From Nitratiruptor sp. YY08-10 (GTDB lineage: Bacteria > Campylobacterota > Campylobacteria > Campylobacterales > Nitratiruptoraceae), in the NCBI RefSeq assembly GCF_016629565.1, contig NZ_AP023057.1, positions 1,674,001-1,738,000 on the forward strand: a stretch of 64,000 nucleotides of DNA, given 5' to 3'. How positions within the stretch are numbered: position 1 is the stretch's first letter; each line of letters begins with the position of its first letter. This document shows positions 36,401 through 44,176 of the stretch, one piece after another. Made by a program: the position numbers and the translations under genes. The notes beneath the pieces are model-generated. The model ran no database searches and was not told the origin of the DNA. It saw only the letters and a list, made by a program, of their open reading frames with translations.

Positions 36401-36865
36401 GCTATGCAGCAGCATCACCGCTACATGCTTATATGTTGGAGTCGGTATATGCTGTAAAGGTATTGCAACCACTGGTTCGCCATTTTGTAAAGCTATTCTC
36501 TCATCAACTTCCAATACCTCTTTATATAACGGCTTTGGCTTTTTGATATCCAGTGCAAAAAGATCGCTTCTATTTTGATAACGAATCTCCAGGATATCTT
36601 TAAACCCTTTCGTGACCAAAAAGGTTAGATCCACTCCTTTTCGTTCAAGCAACGCATTTGTCGCTACCGTCGTTCCAAGCCGTATCCACTCGATATCTTC
36701 CCAACTTTTTCCCAGCTCATCCAAAATTAGCTTGATTCCGTAACTGTTGGAGTCTTCATACAAAGGGCTTTCACTCAAAATCTTTTTTGTTACAATCTGT
36801 TCATCATTGACAATGGCATAGATATCGGTAAATGTTCCCCCTCTATCGATTGCTATTTTGATCAT
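33488..36865 (-). CDS. Fused hydantoinase/oxoprolinase (HyuA-HyuB, 5-oxoprolinase-like)
   Basis: An 1125-residue ATP-dependent amidohydrolase. The N-terminal HyuA part (~1-620) begins with [18 protein letters not shown] and has [27 protein letters not shown] and AAGGGSRLF (actin-like ATPase motifs). The HyuB part (~640-1125) has [64 protein letters not shown] and [13 protein letters not shown]. It ends in [11 protein letters not shown]. It is somewhat shorter than eukaryotic 5-oxoprolinase. The likely reaction is ring opening of 5-oxoproline or a hydantoin with ATP. It stands alone, divergent from pyk. Confidence 0.92.
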   Translation of the reverse strand: [1125 protein letters not shown]

Positions 36866-36918
36866 TTGTAACCTTCTTGTTAAAATCTTTGGATATTATA
36901 GTGCAAGAAGGAGTGAAA

Positions 36919-38295
36919 ATGACAAAAATCGTTGCGACAATTGGACCAAGTTCAATTGAAAAAATAGACAAACTCATTCTTGCCGGAGTCAATGTTTTTC
37001 GGCTCAACTTCAGTCACGCCGATCACAAAACCCATAAAGCATCTATCAAAAAAATTCGAAAAACGGCTAAGAAACTTGGTACAAAAACAGCCATTTTACA
37101 AGATATCAGCGGTCCTAAAATTCGAATCGGCGAGGTTGATGGCATTTTGGAACTCAGCAAAGGCGACAAAATTCGCCTTGTCAAAACACATCCAAAATCA
37201 AAATATGACCTGACACTCAGTTATCCACAAATTATTGATGATTTACAAGTTGGCGAGTATGTCTTCTTCGCCGATGGAACCATCCGGACAAAAGTGATCG
37301 AAAAAGATAGCGACAGCGTTACACTCCTTGTCAAAAATCCGGGAGTCCTTTCAAGCAGAAAAGGGGTTAACTTTCCCCACTCCAATCTGCGTCTTAGTGC
37401 CATTACGCCAAAAGATGAGAAAGATTTACGATTTGGAGCCAAAGAGGGTGTGGATATCGTTGCAATCAGTTTTGTCAACAGTGCCCAAGATATCCAAAAA
37501 GCACGTTCCATTCTAGCCCAAGAGGGAGCAAATCCATGGATTGTTGCCAAGATAGAAACCAAAAAAGCGGTGGAAAACCTTGAATCGATTTTGCAAGCAA
37601 GCGATGGGGTTATGGTGGCAAGAGGAGATCTTGGCATTGAAGTTGGAATTGAAAAGGTACCTGTAATTCAAAAGCGAATCATCAAAGAGGCCAATCGATT
37701 AGCAAAACCTGTGATTACTGCAACACAGATGCTACTTTCTATGGTCAATTCTCCTTTTCCAACACGAGCGGAAGTCAGTGATGTAGCCAATGCAGTAATG
37801 GATGGAAGCGATGCGGTGATGCTCAGTGATGAAACAACGGTGGGGAAATATCCGGTCGAAGCGGTACAGACCCTTCGAAAAGTAATCAATGAGACAATGA
37901 GTATCTACCCATTTTACAAACGCTATGAAGGGAAAGATATTGATGCCATTGCAGGAAGTGTAGCGGATCTATGCCGTTCGATAAATCCAAAAGCCATAGT
38001 CTCCTTTACAAGCAGCGGCACAACGGTCAAAAGTATATCCAAATATCGCCCAAGTGCTCCTATCATCGCTGTTACACACGATAAAAAGACTTCCCATAAA
38101 CTCTCACTGGTTTGGGGAGTACAAAACATTTTGGAGATGCCAAAAATAAAAAATCCAGAGCACCTCATCCAAAAGTTTTTGGATACGGCCCTTCGAGAGC
38201 AGTTTCTCTCACCAGGCGATACAGTTATCGTTACCATGGGGAGTATCGTGGGAAAAGAGGGAACTACCAATATGATACGGGTGGTTGAGGTGTAG
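36919..38295 (+). CDS. pyk: Pyruvate kinase
   Basis: A 458-residue enzyme. TKIVATIGPSS opens it, VFRLNFSHADHKTH follows, VAKIETKKAVENL carries the catalytic Lys, MVARGDLGIEVG the metal site, and ITATQMLLSMVNSPFPTRAEVSDVANAVMDGSDAVMLSDETTVGKYPVEAV the signature region. ATG 36919 has AAGGAG upstream and starts directly with the first strand; an earlier in-frame ATG would add 14 unlikely residues. The stop abuts the stop of a convergent small membrane protein gene with zero spacing. Confidence 0.97.
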   Translation: MTKIVATIGPSSIEKIDKLILAGVNVFRLNFSHADHKTHKASIKKIRKTAKKLGTKTAILQDISGPKIRIGEVDGILELSKGDKIRLVKTHPKSKYDLTLSYPQIIDDLQVGEYVFFADGTIRTKVIEKDSDSVTLLVKNPGVLSSRKGVNFPHSNLRLSAITPKDEKDLRFGAKEGVDIVAISFVNSAQDIQKARSILAQEGANPWIVAKIETKKAVENLESILQASDGVMVARGDLGIEVGIEKVPVIQKRIIKEANRLAKPVITATQMLLSMVNSPFPTRAEVSDVANAVMDGSDAVMLSDETTVGKYPVEAVQTLRKVINETMSIYPFYKRYEGKDIDAIAGSVADLCRSINPKAIVSFTSSGTTVKSISKYRPSAPIIAVTHDKKTSHKLSLVWGVQNILEMPKIKNPEHLIQKFLDTALREQFLSPGDTVIVTMGSIVGKEGTTNMIRVVEV

Positions 38296-38478
38296 TTACA
38301 TATGCATGGGCATCATAAACCCGGCAAACAGAGCTCCAAATAGAAGCGAAAAAAACCAAAAAATAGCATATACAATAAACATGGCCGGCAAAGACGCCAA
38401 CGCCAATTTCACCATAAACCATACAAGATCCCAAAACGGGATTTTAAGCCCCGTGATTACAACCTCTTTTTTCTCCAT
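38296..38478 (-). CDS. Small membrane protein (60 aa)
   Basis: A 60-residue protein with about two closely spaced hydrophobic helices (WDLVWFMVKLALASLPAMFIVYAIFWFFSLLFGALFAGFMM) and a short cytoplasmic start (MEKKEVVITG). The C-terminus MPMHM is methionine-rich, which could bind copper, but this is speculative. GGAGTAAGC before ATG 38478 overlaps the preceding stop. It is the third gene of an operon headed by the siroheme decarboxylase. No family is recognised. Confidence 0.7.
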   Translation of the reverse strand: MEKKEVVITGLKIPFWDLVWFMVKLALASLPAMFIVYAIFWFFSLLFGALFAGFMMPMHM

Positions 38479-38481
38479 TGC

Positions 38482-38838
38482 TTACTCCACTACGCATTGT
38501 CGTATGTTGTATCCTCGTGGGAATTCTGGATGAACAAACTCCTCATTAACAATCTTCCATTCGCCCTTATTGATCAAAACATATCCTATCTTATTTGTTT
38601 TATCAAGACATAAAATGTTCTTCCCTGCTGCAAAAGCTTTCTTGACATTTTCTATATGATGTAAACGCCAGGTATAGTGTGCCACCAATGCAACGATCAA
38701 AAAGCCTCCCAAACCAAGCAAAACTTTTTTCGCATTGAGTTGAACAAAAGGTCGTGTCACCACAAACGCCGCAATCCCAAAGATAAAGAGTGAAACAAAA
38801 ATGTAAACAAGTTCCTCTTTCAAAAAATCAATCAACAT
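38482..38838 (-). CDS. Hypothetical membrane protein downstream of the siroheme decarboxylase gene
   Basis: A 118-residue protein with two membrane helices (LVYIFVSLFIFGIAAFVVT and KVLLGLGGFLIVALVAHYTW). The hydrophilic C-terminal domain (GKNILCLDKTNKIGYVLINKGEWKIVNEEFVHPEFPRGYNIRQCVVE) probably faces the periplasm. ATG 38838 lies inside the end of the upstream gene and is preceded by GGGAGC. Two cysteines are present, but no cofactor motif. The coupling suggests a role linked to heme d1 or denitrification; the function is unknown. Confidence 0.7.
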   Translation of the reverse strand: MLIDFLKEELVYIFVSLFIFGIAAFVVTRPFVQLNAKKVLLGLGGFLIVALVAHYTWRLHHIENVKKAFAAGKNILCLDKTNKIGYVLINKGEWKIVNEEFVHPEFPRGYNIRQCVVE

Positions 38839-39820
38839 ACTTTTGCTCCCATTCTTTAAATGCATCACTAAAGTATCGGATGCGCTGTTTTTTAAACTCC
38901 CTCGTAGAATAGAGATACCGATACTCTTTTGGTGCTATTTCTGCTTCAATCTCTTTTACAACAGCTTCTACTTCCTCTTTGCTTTTTCCATGAATCATAC
39001 TGAAAAGCGGATAGGGCCAGTTGGGATAGGTGGGTCTGAGATAACAGTGACTCACTGCACTAAATTCAGCCACTTTTTGTCCAATCTCCTGGGCTCTTTC
39101 TTCATCCACACTCCAAACCACCATGGCATTGGCGTTAAATCCCGCTTTTCTATGATACAAAATCGAAGCAAAACGGCGCATATAGCCACCATCTTGTAAT
39201 CTTTTAACCTCTTGCTGCAGCTCTTCATAACTTAACCCAAGTTTTTGTACAACCTTCTCAAATGGCTCAAAAACCGGTTCGATATCTTCTTGCAGCTCTT
39301 TTATAAGCTCATAATGGACTGGTTCAAGCTCAAAATCTATTTTTTTCCTTTTTGCTACTTTTTCCTTTTTGGATTTTTTGCCTGCAATATCGAGTTGCAC
39401 CTGAATCTTGAACATCTTCTTTGTAGGCAAAATAATATACTCTTTGGCATTTGCATGCTGTGCCATCAGTTCAACTGTTTTTTCCAGTCCCAAACGGCTA
39501 TTTGGCTCTACAGCTATGGTATACCAAAGATTAAATTCATGATCTCTTTCATAGTTGTGCGAAACGCCTGGATGGGTATTGACAAATGCTGCTGCTTTTT
39601 CAATATCATCTACTTGAAATGCAACAAGGCTGGATCGATATCCCAAAGATTTGGTATCAAAAATTGCAGAAGTTTGGCGGATGATTCTATTTTCTTTGAG
39701 TCTTTTATATGTATCTAAAACCTCTTCTTCTGTAGAATTGAGCTCATTTGCTAAATGCGCAAAGGGCCGTTTTGTCACGGGAAACTCTTTTTGGATAAGG
39801 GTCAGCAGCTCTTTTTCCAT
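38828..39820 (-). CDS. Fused siroheme decarboxylase (AhbA-AhbB / NirDL-like)
   Basis: A 330-residue protein made of two tandem Lrp/AsnC-like units. Unit 1 (~1-145) has an HTH-like start (KEFPVTKRPFAHLANELNSTEEEVLDTYKRLKENRIIRQTSAIF) and a RAM-like half with HEFNLWYTIAV. Unit 2 (~165-330) repeats it (LGLSYEELQQEVKRLQDGGYMRRFASILYHRKAGFNANAMVVW, then YPLFSMIHG). This matches NirD/NirL/NirG/NirH and AhbA/AhbB, which decarboxylate siroheme to 12,18-didecarboxysiroheme during heme d1 synthesis. Only one gene of the set occurs here, already fused. It is divergent from the precorrin-2 dehydrogenase gene across a Crp/Fnr-type box. Confidence 0.9.
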   Translation of the reverse strand: MEKELLTLIQKEFPVTKRPFAHLANELNSTEEEVLDTYKRLKENRIIRQTSAIFDTKSLGYRSSLVAFQVDDIEKAAAFVNTHPGVSHNYERDHEFNLWYTIAVEPNSRLGLEKTVELMAQHANAKEYIILPTKKMFKIQVQLDIAGKKSKKEKVAKRKKIDFELEPVHYELIKELQEDIEPVFEPFEKVVQKLGLSYEELQQEVKRLQDGGYMRRFASILYHRKAGFNANAMVVWSVDEERAQEIGQKVAEFSAVSHCYLRPTYPNWPYPLFSMIHGKSKEEVEAVVKEIEAEIAPKEYRYLYSTREFKKQRIRYFSDAFKEWEQKYVD

Positions 39821-39841
39821 ACATCGCCTCTTTTTTCTTTA

Positions 39842-39911
39842 ATTGTATTTGTTTTATACTTTGGTTTCCTTGATAGCTGTCAAAATCCTTTATTTCAAGT
39901 TTGGCTATCAT
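39842..39911. promoter_or_regulatory. Divergent promoter with a Crp/Fnr-type box (39870-39883)
   Basis: TTGAT AGCT GTCAA (39870-39883) differs from TTGAT-N4-ATCAA at one base. On the minus strand TACAAT (39842-39847) and on the plus strand TATCAT (39906-39911) each lie exactly 22 nt from the box. That places the box centre near -41.5 for both divergent heme d1 genes. The transcription starts are inferred, not seen. Confidence 0.65.
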
Positions 39912-39927
39912 TACACAAAGGAGAAAT

Positions 39928-40512
39928 ATGAGCTTTTTCCCTGCTTTACTCAAACTACAAAATAGACGTATCTTGGTAATCGGCGGTGGGAAGATTGCAG
40001 GTGATAAAATTTCGCATCTTCTGGATTTCACACACAATATCACCATCATTGCCCCAAAAATTGGAGCTCGAGTATTGCAGATGGCGCAAGAAAATGGTCT
40101 GCAAATCATCCAAAGAGCATATCAAAAAGGGGATGTGAAAGGTTTTTTTATCGTTATTGTCGCAGTTGATGATCTTGAAGTACAAAAAGAGGTTTTTCAT
40201 GAGTGCCATCAAGAAGGCGCACTGTGCAATGCGGTCGATAGCATAGAGTATTGTGATTTCATCTTTCCCTCCTATATCAAAGAGGGTGATCTTGTTATCG
40301 CTTTTTCTACCAGTGGAGCTTCACCGGCTCTATCAAAATATCTCAGACGCGCCATACAAAAGCTTTTGCCAAAAGATATTGGCAGTTTTTTGGAAGAGAT
40401 TAAAGCTTTGCGCCAAAAACTGCCAAAGGGCAAAGAGCGAATGAAGCTGCTTGATAGCAAAGCAAAAGAGTATATTCAAAACTATTTCACAAAGGATGAA
40501 AATGTTCAGTAA
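39928..40512 (+). CDS. Precorrin-2 dehydrogenase (siroheme synthase N-terminal domain, Met8-like)
   Basis: A 194-residue NAD-dependent enzyme that oxidises precorrin-2 to sirohydrochlorin and may insert iron. The Rossmann motif ILVIGGGKIAGDKISHLL lies at ~17-34; VIVAVDDLEVQKEVFHEC and NAVDSIEYCDFIFPSYIKEGDLVIAFSTSGASPALSKYLRR are diagnostic. The C-terminal methyltransferase domain of full CysG is absent and is supplied by the SUMT gene at 51194-51925. ATG 39928 has AAAGGAG upstream. It overlaps the next gene by 11 nt and shares a divergent promoter with the siroheme decarboxylase. Confidence 0.93.
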   Translation: MSFFPALLKLQNRRILVIGGGKIAGDKISHLLDFTHNITIIAPKIGARVLQMAQENGLQIIQRAYQKGDVKGFFIVIVAVDDLEVQKEVFHECHQEGALCNAVDSIEYCDFIFPSYIKEGDLVIAFSTSGASPALSKYLRRAIQKLLPKDIGSFLEEIKALRQKLPKGKERMKLLDSKAKEYIQNYFTKDENVQ

Positions 40513-40876
40513 AAAACTTGTTTGGGCCTTCTTCTTCGCGTTTTTGTTTGTGAGTTTCGTTGCCTTTTACTCCAATCTTCCAGAACCTAAAAATAAAAGA
40601 GTCTATACCGAGCTTTTACAATACTTTCCCTATAAAATCCAAAAAGAGCTTGGCGGGATTGATATTGTGGATAAACGAACAGGAAAAGACCTTGATATCG
40701 CAAACGCCCAGGTCTATTTAGCCTATGATGCATTGCTTAAAAAGTGGGGAAAGAAACATCTGCAGCTCAAAGGATCAGAACTTATTGTCTTAGACGACAA
40801 TGGTAAGAAGGTGGGACAAATCACTCTTCATACCCAAAAAGAGCTTGCGTGGGTACGAAAGTTTTTTGGATTTTAG
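40502..40876 (+). CDS. Hypothetical membrane-anchored protein
   Basis: A 124-residue protein with an N-terminal signal anchor (KKLVWAFFFAFLFVSFVAFY) and a hydrophilic domain (RVYTELLQYFPYKIQKELGGIDIVDKRTGKDLDIANAQVYLAYDALLKKWGKKHLQLKG) that should lie in the periplasm. ATG 40502 was chosen with AAAGGATG upstream; ATG 40496 is too close to that site. It is coupled to the precorrin-2 dehydrogenase and converges on a NosL-like gene with a 4-nt overlap. No family is recognised. Confidence 0.75.
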   Translation: MFSKKLVWAFFFAFLFVSFVAFYSNLPEPKNKRVYTELLQYFPYKIQKELGGIDIVDKRTGKDLDIANAQVYLAYDALLKKWGKKHLQLKGSELIVLDDNGKKVGQITLHTQKELAWVRKFFGF

Positions 40877-41328
40877 GGCATATCAAGATATTTGATAAGC
40901 CCTATGCCTTTATGTACGATTTCAGGAAATGTCAAAATTTTTGTACCGCCATATTTTAATCGAAAGATATTGAGTGCATCTTTGTTTCTCACTGGAATCA
41001 AATCATCGCCTTTTGGGCCTTGTAATCTGCTTCCAAAGACATAGATGGCTCCCTCAGCTTTAATCCAATCTCCGCTTATATAGTCTTTTACCATCAACTT
41101 TTTAAAATCAGTCTCTTTGGTCACATTGTATTCGGGAAACTCATATGGACGCAAATAAAAATAAAACATCGATTTTGGACAGCAAAAGAGAACTGTTTTG
41201 CCACTTTTAAGCTCTATTTTTGCTTGAAACTTTGGATATTTGTTGACATCGATGTGATAGACGGGGTCTTTAACAACCTCGGCAAAAAGTGCAACTACAA
41301 AGAGAATCAGCACTGCTATACGTTTCAT
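40873..41328 (-). CDS. NosL-family exported protein (second NosL paralog)
   Basis: A 151-residue protein with a signal peptide (MKRIAVLILFVVALFAEV). KYPKFQAKIELKSGKTVLFCCPKSMFYFY and KDYISGDWIKAEGAIYVFGSRLQGPKGDDLIPV match the NosL fold. The copper-site motif is CCPKSM instead of the CxxCxM-type motif of the lipoprotein paralog upstream. It has no lipobox, so it should be soluble in the periplasm. It is the last gene of the nos operon, 11 nt after nosY. NosL proteins deliver copper to NosZ; a division of labour between the two is possible. Confidence 0.8.
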   Translation of the reverse strand: MKRIAVLILFVVALFAEVVKDPVYHIDVNKYPKFQAKIELKSGKTVLFCCPKSMFYFYLRPYEFPEYNVTKETDFKKLMVKDYISGDWIKAEGAIYVFGSRLQGPKGDDLIPVRNKDALNIFRLKYGGTKILTFPEIVHKGIGLIKYLDMP

Positions 41329-41339
41329 ACCCCCTCCTG

Positions 41340-42167
41340 TTATAAAAGATCTCGCTTTTTGAAAAAGTAATATCCAAGAGCTGCAAAGAAAAAACCTACA
41401 AATAGCGGATAAAAAAAAGCATACAAAATAAATGGCGTATGTCCAAAATTATCAAGTAAAAAGTACGCTACTGGCCCCATTACAGTGAGTTCCGGATCAA
41501 ATAGGCTCATAGCCCCTACCCGGAACACTTCTAAAGGATTGAGCAGCGCTATTGAGATAATCACCTCATCACTCCATCTATTTGCAAGCATGAGTCCAAT
41601 CAAAGCAATATCTAAAAAGGCCAAAAGTGTAATCCAGACCACAAAACTAGCCCCCAAGGCCACATCGTGTGATTTTACAATGGTAGAGATGAAAAAAGCG
41701 ATTCCCAAAAAGGCGGCACACATGCTAAACAAAAAAGCACTGTAAACCAAAAGCATTTTCCATGGTAGCTCACCGCCTTTAAAGACCCCCCAGACCACAC
41801 CTAAAATAAGTGCCAAAAAGACTGGAACGAAAACGATAAAAAATCTGCCAAGCATTTTCCCCCAGTAATACTCTTTCAACGAAACAGGAAAAGAGAGCAT
41901 ATACTCTAATATCGCACTCTCTCTGTCACCCGAAATCGACTTCACCGTTGTAATCAGAATAAAAATCGGCAATATTACAATAGTTACTTGCATATATACA
42001 AGCAATAATCTGCTAAGCCCAGTAAAGCCCATCACAACGCTATCGGTAATACCTGTAATGAAGAAAAGCGCCATCAAACCGCCAAAAACCAACAAATAGA
42101 CAAGAAACCACCGGCTCCTTGTCGACTCTTTGATATCGAGTTTAGAAATCAAAAACAGATTTTTCAC
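41340..42167 (-). CDS. nosY: NosY, permease of the nos ABC transporter
   Basis: A 275-residue protein with about six membrane helices of the ABC-2 type (FLISKLDIKESTRSRWFLVYLLVFGGLMALFF at the start, KSISGDRESAILEYMLSFPVSLKEYYWGKMLGRF in the first cytoplasmic loop). With NosF and the periplasmic NosD it is needed to mature the CuZ centre of NosZ. It lies 2 nt downstream of nosL and 11 nt upstream of the second NosL-like gene. The start is ATG 42167. Confidence 0.92.
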   Translation of the reverse strand: MKNLFLISKLDIKESTRSRWFLVYLLVFGGLMALFFITGITDSVVMGFTGLSRLLLVYMQVTIVILPIFILITTVKSISGDRESAILEYMLSFPVSLKEYYWGKMLGRFFIVFVPVFLALILGVVWGVFKGGELPWKMLLVYSAFLFSMCAAFLGIAFFISTIVKSHDVALGASFVVWITLLAFLDIALIGLMLANRWSDEVIISIALLNPLEVFRVGAMSLFDPELTVMGPVAYFLLDNFGHTPFILYAFFYPLFVGFFFAALGYYFFKKRDLL

Positions 42168-42169
42168 TG

Positions 42170-42634
42170 TTACTCCATATGCATTTTGTGCATTTTTCTT
42201 TTTTTGATCGTTTTTTCCATCTCTTCATAGCTAAGTCCTTTATCTCCTGCCTCACTTGGCAAAAGTGCACCATATCCAAAATCCATCGGTGTAGTATAGC
42301 CTTTGACATAGCGAGCTTTTTTCGCATCAATCCACTTTCCGGTTTTCGCATCGGTAATCCATACTTTTACAATGTAGATATCTGGATGAGACCGCTTCCA
42401 AAGCACATAACATCCTATATCATCAAACCTGTACACCTTTTGATGATCATCTACAGCCTGTACTGCAAATTTTCGCTCACTGATAGCCATTTTACACCGA
42501 TCACATAGATCCCGATCCCAATGAATCGGTGGTGGCTCTTTGGTATAGTCTTTTTTTGAACATCCTGTTATAAAAAAAGCTCCTATGACCAATAACTGTG
42601 CCAGAAAAAAACTCCAAACTTTAAACCCTCTCAT
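42170..42634 (-). CDS. nosL: NosL, copper chaperone lipoprotein
   Basis: A 154-residue lipoprotein. The signal peptide ends in ITGC (lipobox), the Cu(I) motif is CDRCKMAISERKFAVQ, and FDDIGCYVLWKR and KGYTTPMDFGYGALL are NosL signatures. It delivers copper to apo-NosZ in the periplasm. The start is ATG 42634, preceded by GGTGGAAG inside nosF; the longer frame would start with TTG. A His/Met-rich tail (KKRKMHKMHME) may bind metal. It overlaps nosF by 14 nt. Confidence 0.92.
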   Translation of the reverse strand: MRGFKVWSFFLAQLLVIGAFFITGCSKKDYTKEPPPIHWDRDLCDRCKMAISERKFAVQAVDDHQKVYRFDDIGCYVLWKRSHPDIYIVKVWITDAKTGKWIDAKKARYVKGYTTPMDFGYGALLPSEAGDKGLSYEEMEKTIKKRKMHKMHME

Positions 42635-43259
42635 CTTCCACCACCTTTCCAAGATCCATATAAATCTTTCTATTGATCAGTGACTCCACCTCTTCCAATC
42701 GGTGCGTTATGTAGATCGTTGTCACCTTTTGATCCAGTTCTTGAAGCAAACTATAAAATCGCTCTCTCGCCTTTGGATCGAGATTTGCCGTAGGCTCATC
42801 AAAAATCAATATATCACTCTGCTTCGCCAAAGCAATGGCGATAAGCATCTTTTGCTTCATCCCGCCACTCAGCTTAAAAAAGGGTTTGGAAAGATTTTTC
42901 TCCAAAGCCAGATCCATCTTTTTCGCTTCTTGCTCGATAGACTCTCTCTTCACACCCGAACTTTTTGAGACATACTCCATCAATTCTGTTAGGCTGAGTT
43001 TAATGGGAGGAGGAGTTTGGGGAATAAAGCTGATATGATGCAAAACGTTTTGCCGCTCTTTGATAGGGTCAGATCCGTTTACGCGAATTGATCCGCTATC
43101 GAGATGGTAAAATCCCAAAATGGAGCGCACGAGCGTTGTCTTCCCGGCTCCATTGGGCCCCATCAAAGCAATCTTATCGCCATCTTCGATGGTTAAATCT
43201 ATCCCATCCAGCACATTGACATCTAAAAATCGTTTTGTAGCTCCACGTACTTCTATCAT
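42621..43259 (-). CDS. nosF: NosF, ATPase of the nos ABC transporter
   Basis: A 212-residue ABC ATPase. Walker A is GPNGAGKTTL, the signature is LSGGMKQKMLIAIAL, Walker B is ILIFDEPTANLDP, and the switch His is in TIYITHRLEEVE. This short form matches NosF. It energises NosY for NosZ maturation. ATG 43259 overlaps the nosH stop by 4 nt. Regulation is through the long nosB-to-NosL operon. Confidence 0.94.
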   Translation of the reverse strand: MIEVRGATKRFLDVNVLDGIDLTIEDGDKIALMGPNGAGKTTLVRSILGFYHLDSGSIRVNGSDPIKERQNVLHHISFIPQTPPPIKLSLTELMEYVSKSSGVKRESIEQEAKKMDLALEKNLSKPFFKLSGGMKQKMLIAIALAKQSDILIFDEPTANLDPKARERFYSLLQELDQKVTTIYITHRLEEVESLINRKIYMDLGKVVEDERV

Positions 43260-44167
43260 ACAAGATTCTTCAATCGGAATTCGAAGTTATACGCATCCTC
43301 ATGGCATACGTCAAAACATCTTGCACACATTATACAATCGCCATCTTTAACGAACTCTTTAGTGATCCCTTTTTCTTTACGCTCTGGATCATATTTCGCT
43401 TTGAATCGTTCAAGAACATGCTCTTCAGGACAAGCGATAAAACAAGCTGCACAATGATCGCACTTGTCCATATCCCATTGAACTTTCATAGGGCTTGCCC
43501 ATCCCAAAAAGCTGTAGGTCGTACCAATCGGGCAGACATATTTACACCATGCTCTTCGTGAATAGAAAATCTCTATAAGTAAAATCACAAGTACCCAAAC
43601 AATTGCCAAACTCCACCCATATACAATGAAACGGCTGAGTATTCCTACAGGATTGATCACTTCAAAGACCATATATCCATCAATGGCTGCAGCCGCTAGA
43701 AAAATTGCCCAAAAGATATAGCGCACTCTTGGATTGAATTTACGCTCTTTAATGATATGTTTGCTCACAAGCTTTTGATGGAAATACTCTCCGATTTCAC
43801 TTAAAAGCCCATAAGGACACACCCATCCGCAAAAGGCTTTTCCCCCGACAAAAAAATAAAAAGCCACAATCGTCGAAACCCCTATGATAATGTTGGTATG
43901 CACATGGTGTTCCGCTGCCAAAATTTCCAATGCGGAAAAAGGATCAATCAAATGAAATCCCAAAAGTCTTGAGCCTGTCAACGTACCTTCTAGAAACTGT
44001 ATATCAATATGATAAGAAAGGAAAAATGCTAAATTTATTATGATAACACTCAGCCAGCGCCAAAAGCGCCAGGTAGGACGAATCTTTCCTTCTCTTGTTT
44101 TATAATAGAGTGTCGACCATAAGGGAGCACCTATGATTTCTCGTACACTCCAGTTGTATCTATCCAC
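43256..44167 (-). CDS. nosH: NosH, NapH-like membrane quinol dehydrogenase
   Basis: A 303-residue inner-membrane protein with four or five helices. GGKAFCGWVCPYGLL and RRAWCKYVCPIGTTYSFLG are the CxxxCP motifs of NapH/NosR-type proteins. Two C-terminal ferredoxin clusters follow (CDHCAACFIACPEEH, CIMCARCFDVCHEDA). In Wolinella the NosG-NosH pair is thought to carry electrons from menaquinol to periplasmic cytochromes and NosZ. It follows nosC2 by 9 nt and overlaps nosF by 4 nt. Confidence 0.92.
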   Translation of the reverse strand: MDRYNWSVREIIGAPLWSTLYYKTREGKIRPTWRFWRWLSVIIINLAFFLSYHIDIQFLEGTLTGSRLLGFHLIDPFSALEILAAEHHVHTNIIIGVSTIVAFYFFVGGKAFCGWVCPYGLLSEIGEYFHQKLVSKHIIKERKFNPRVRYIFWAIFLAAAAIDGYMVFEVINPVGILSRFIVYGWSLAIVWVLVILLIEIFYSRRAWCKYVCPIGTTYSFLGWASPMKVQWDMDKCDHCAACFIACPEEHVLERFKAKYDPERKEKGITKEFVKDGDCIMCARCFDVCHEDAYNFEFRLKNLV

Positions 44168-44176
44168 GACTCCCCC

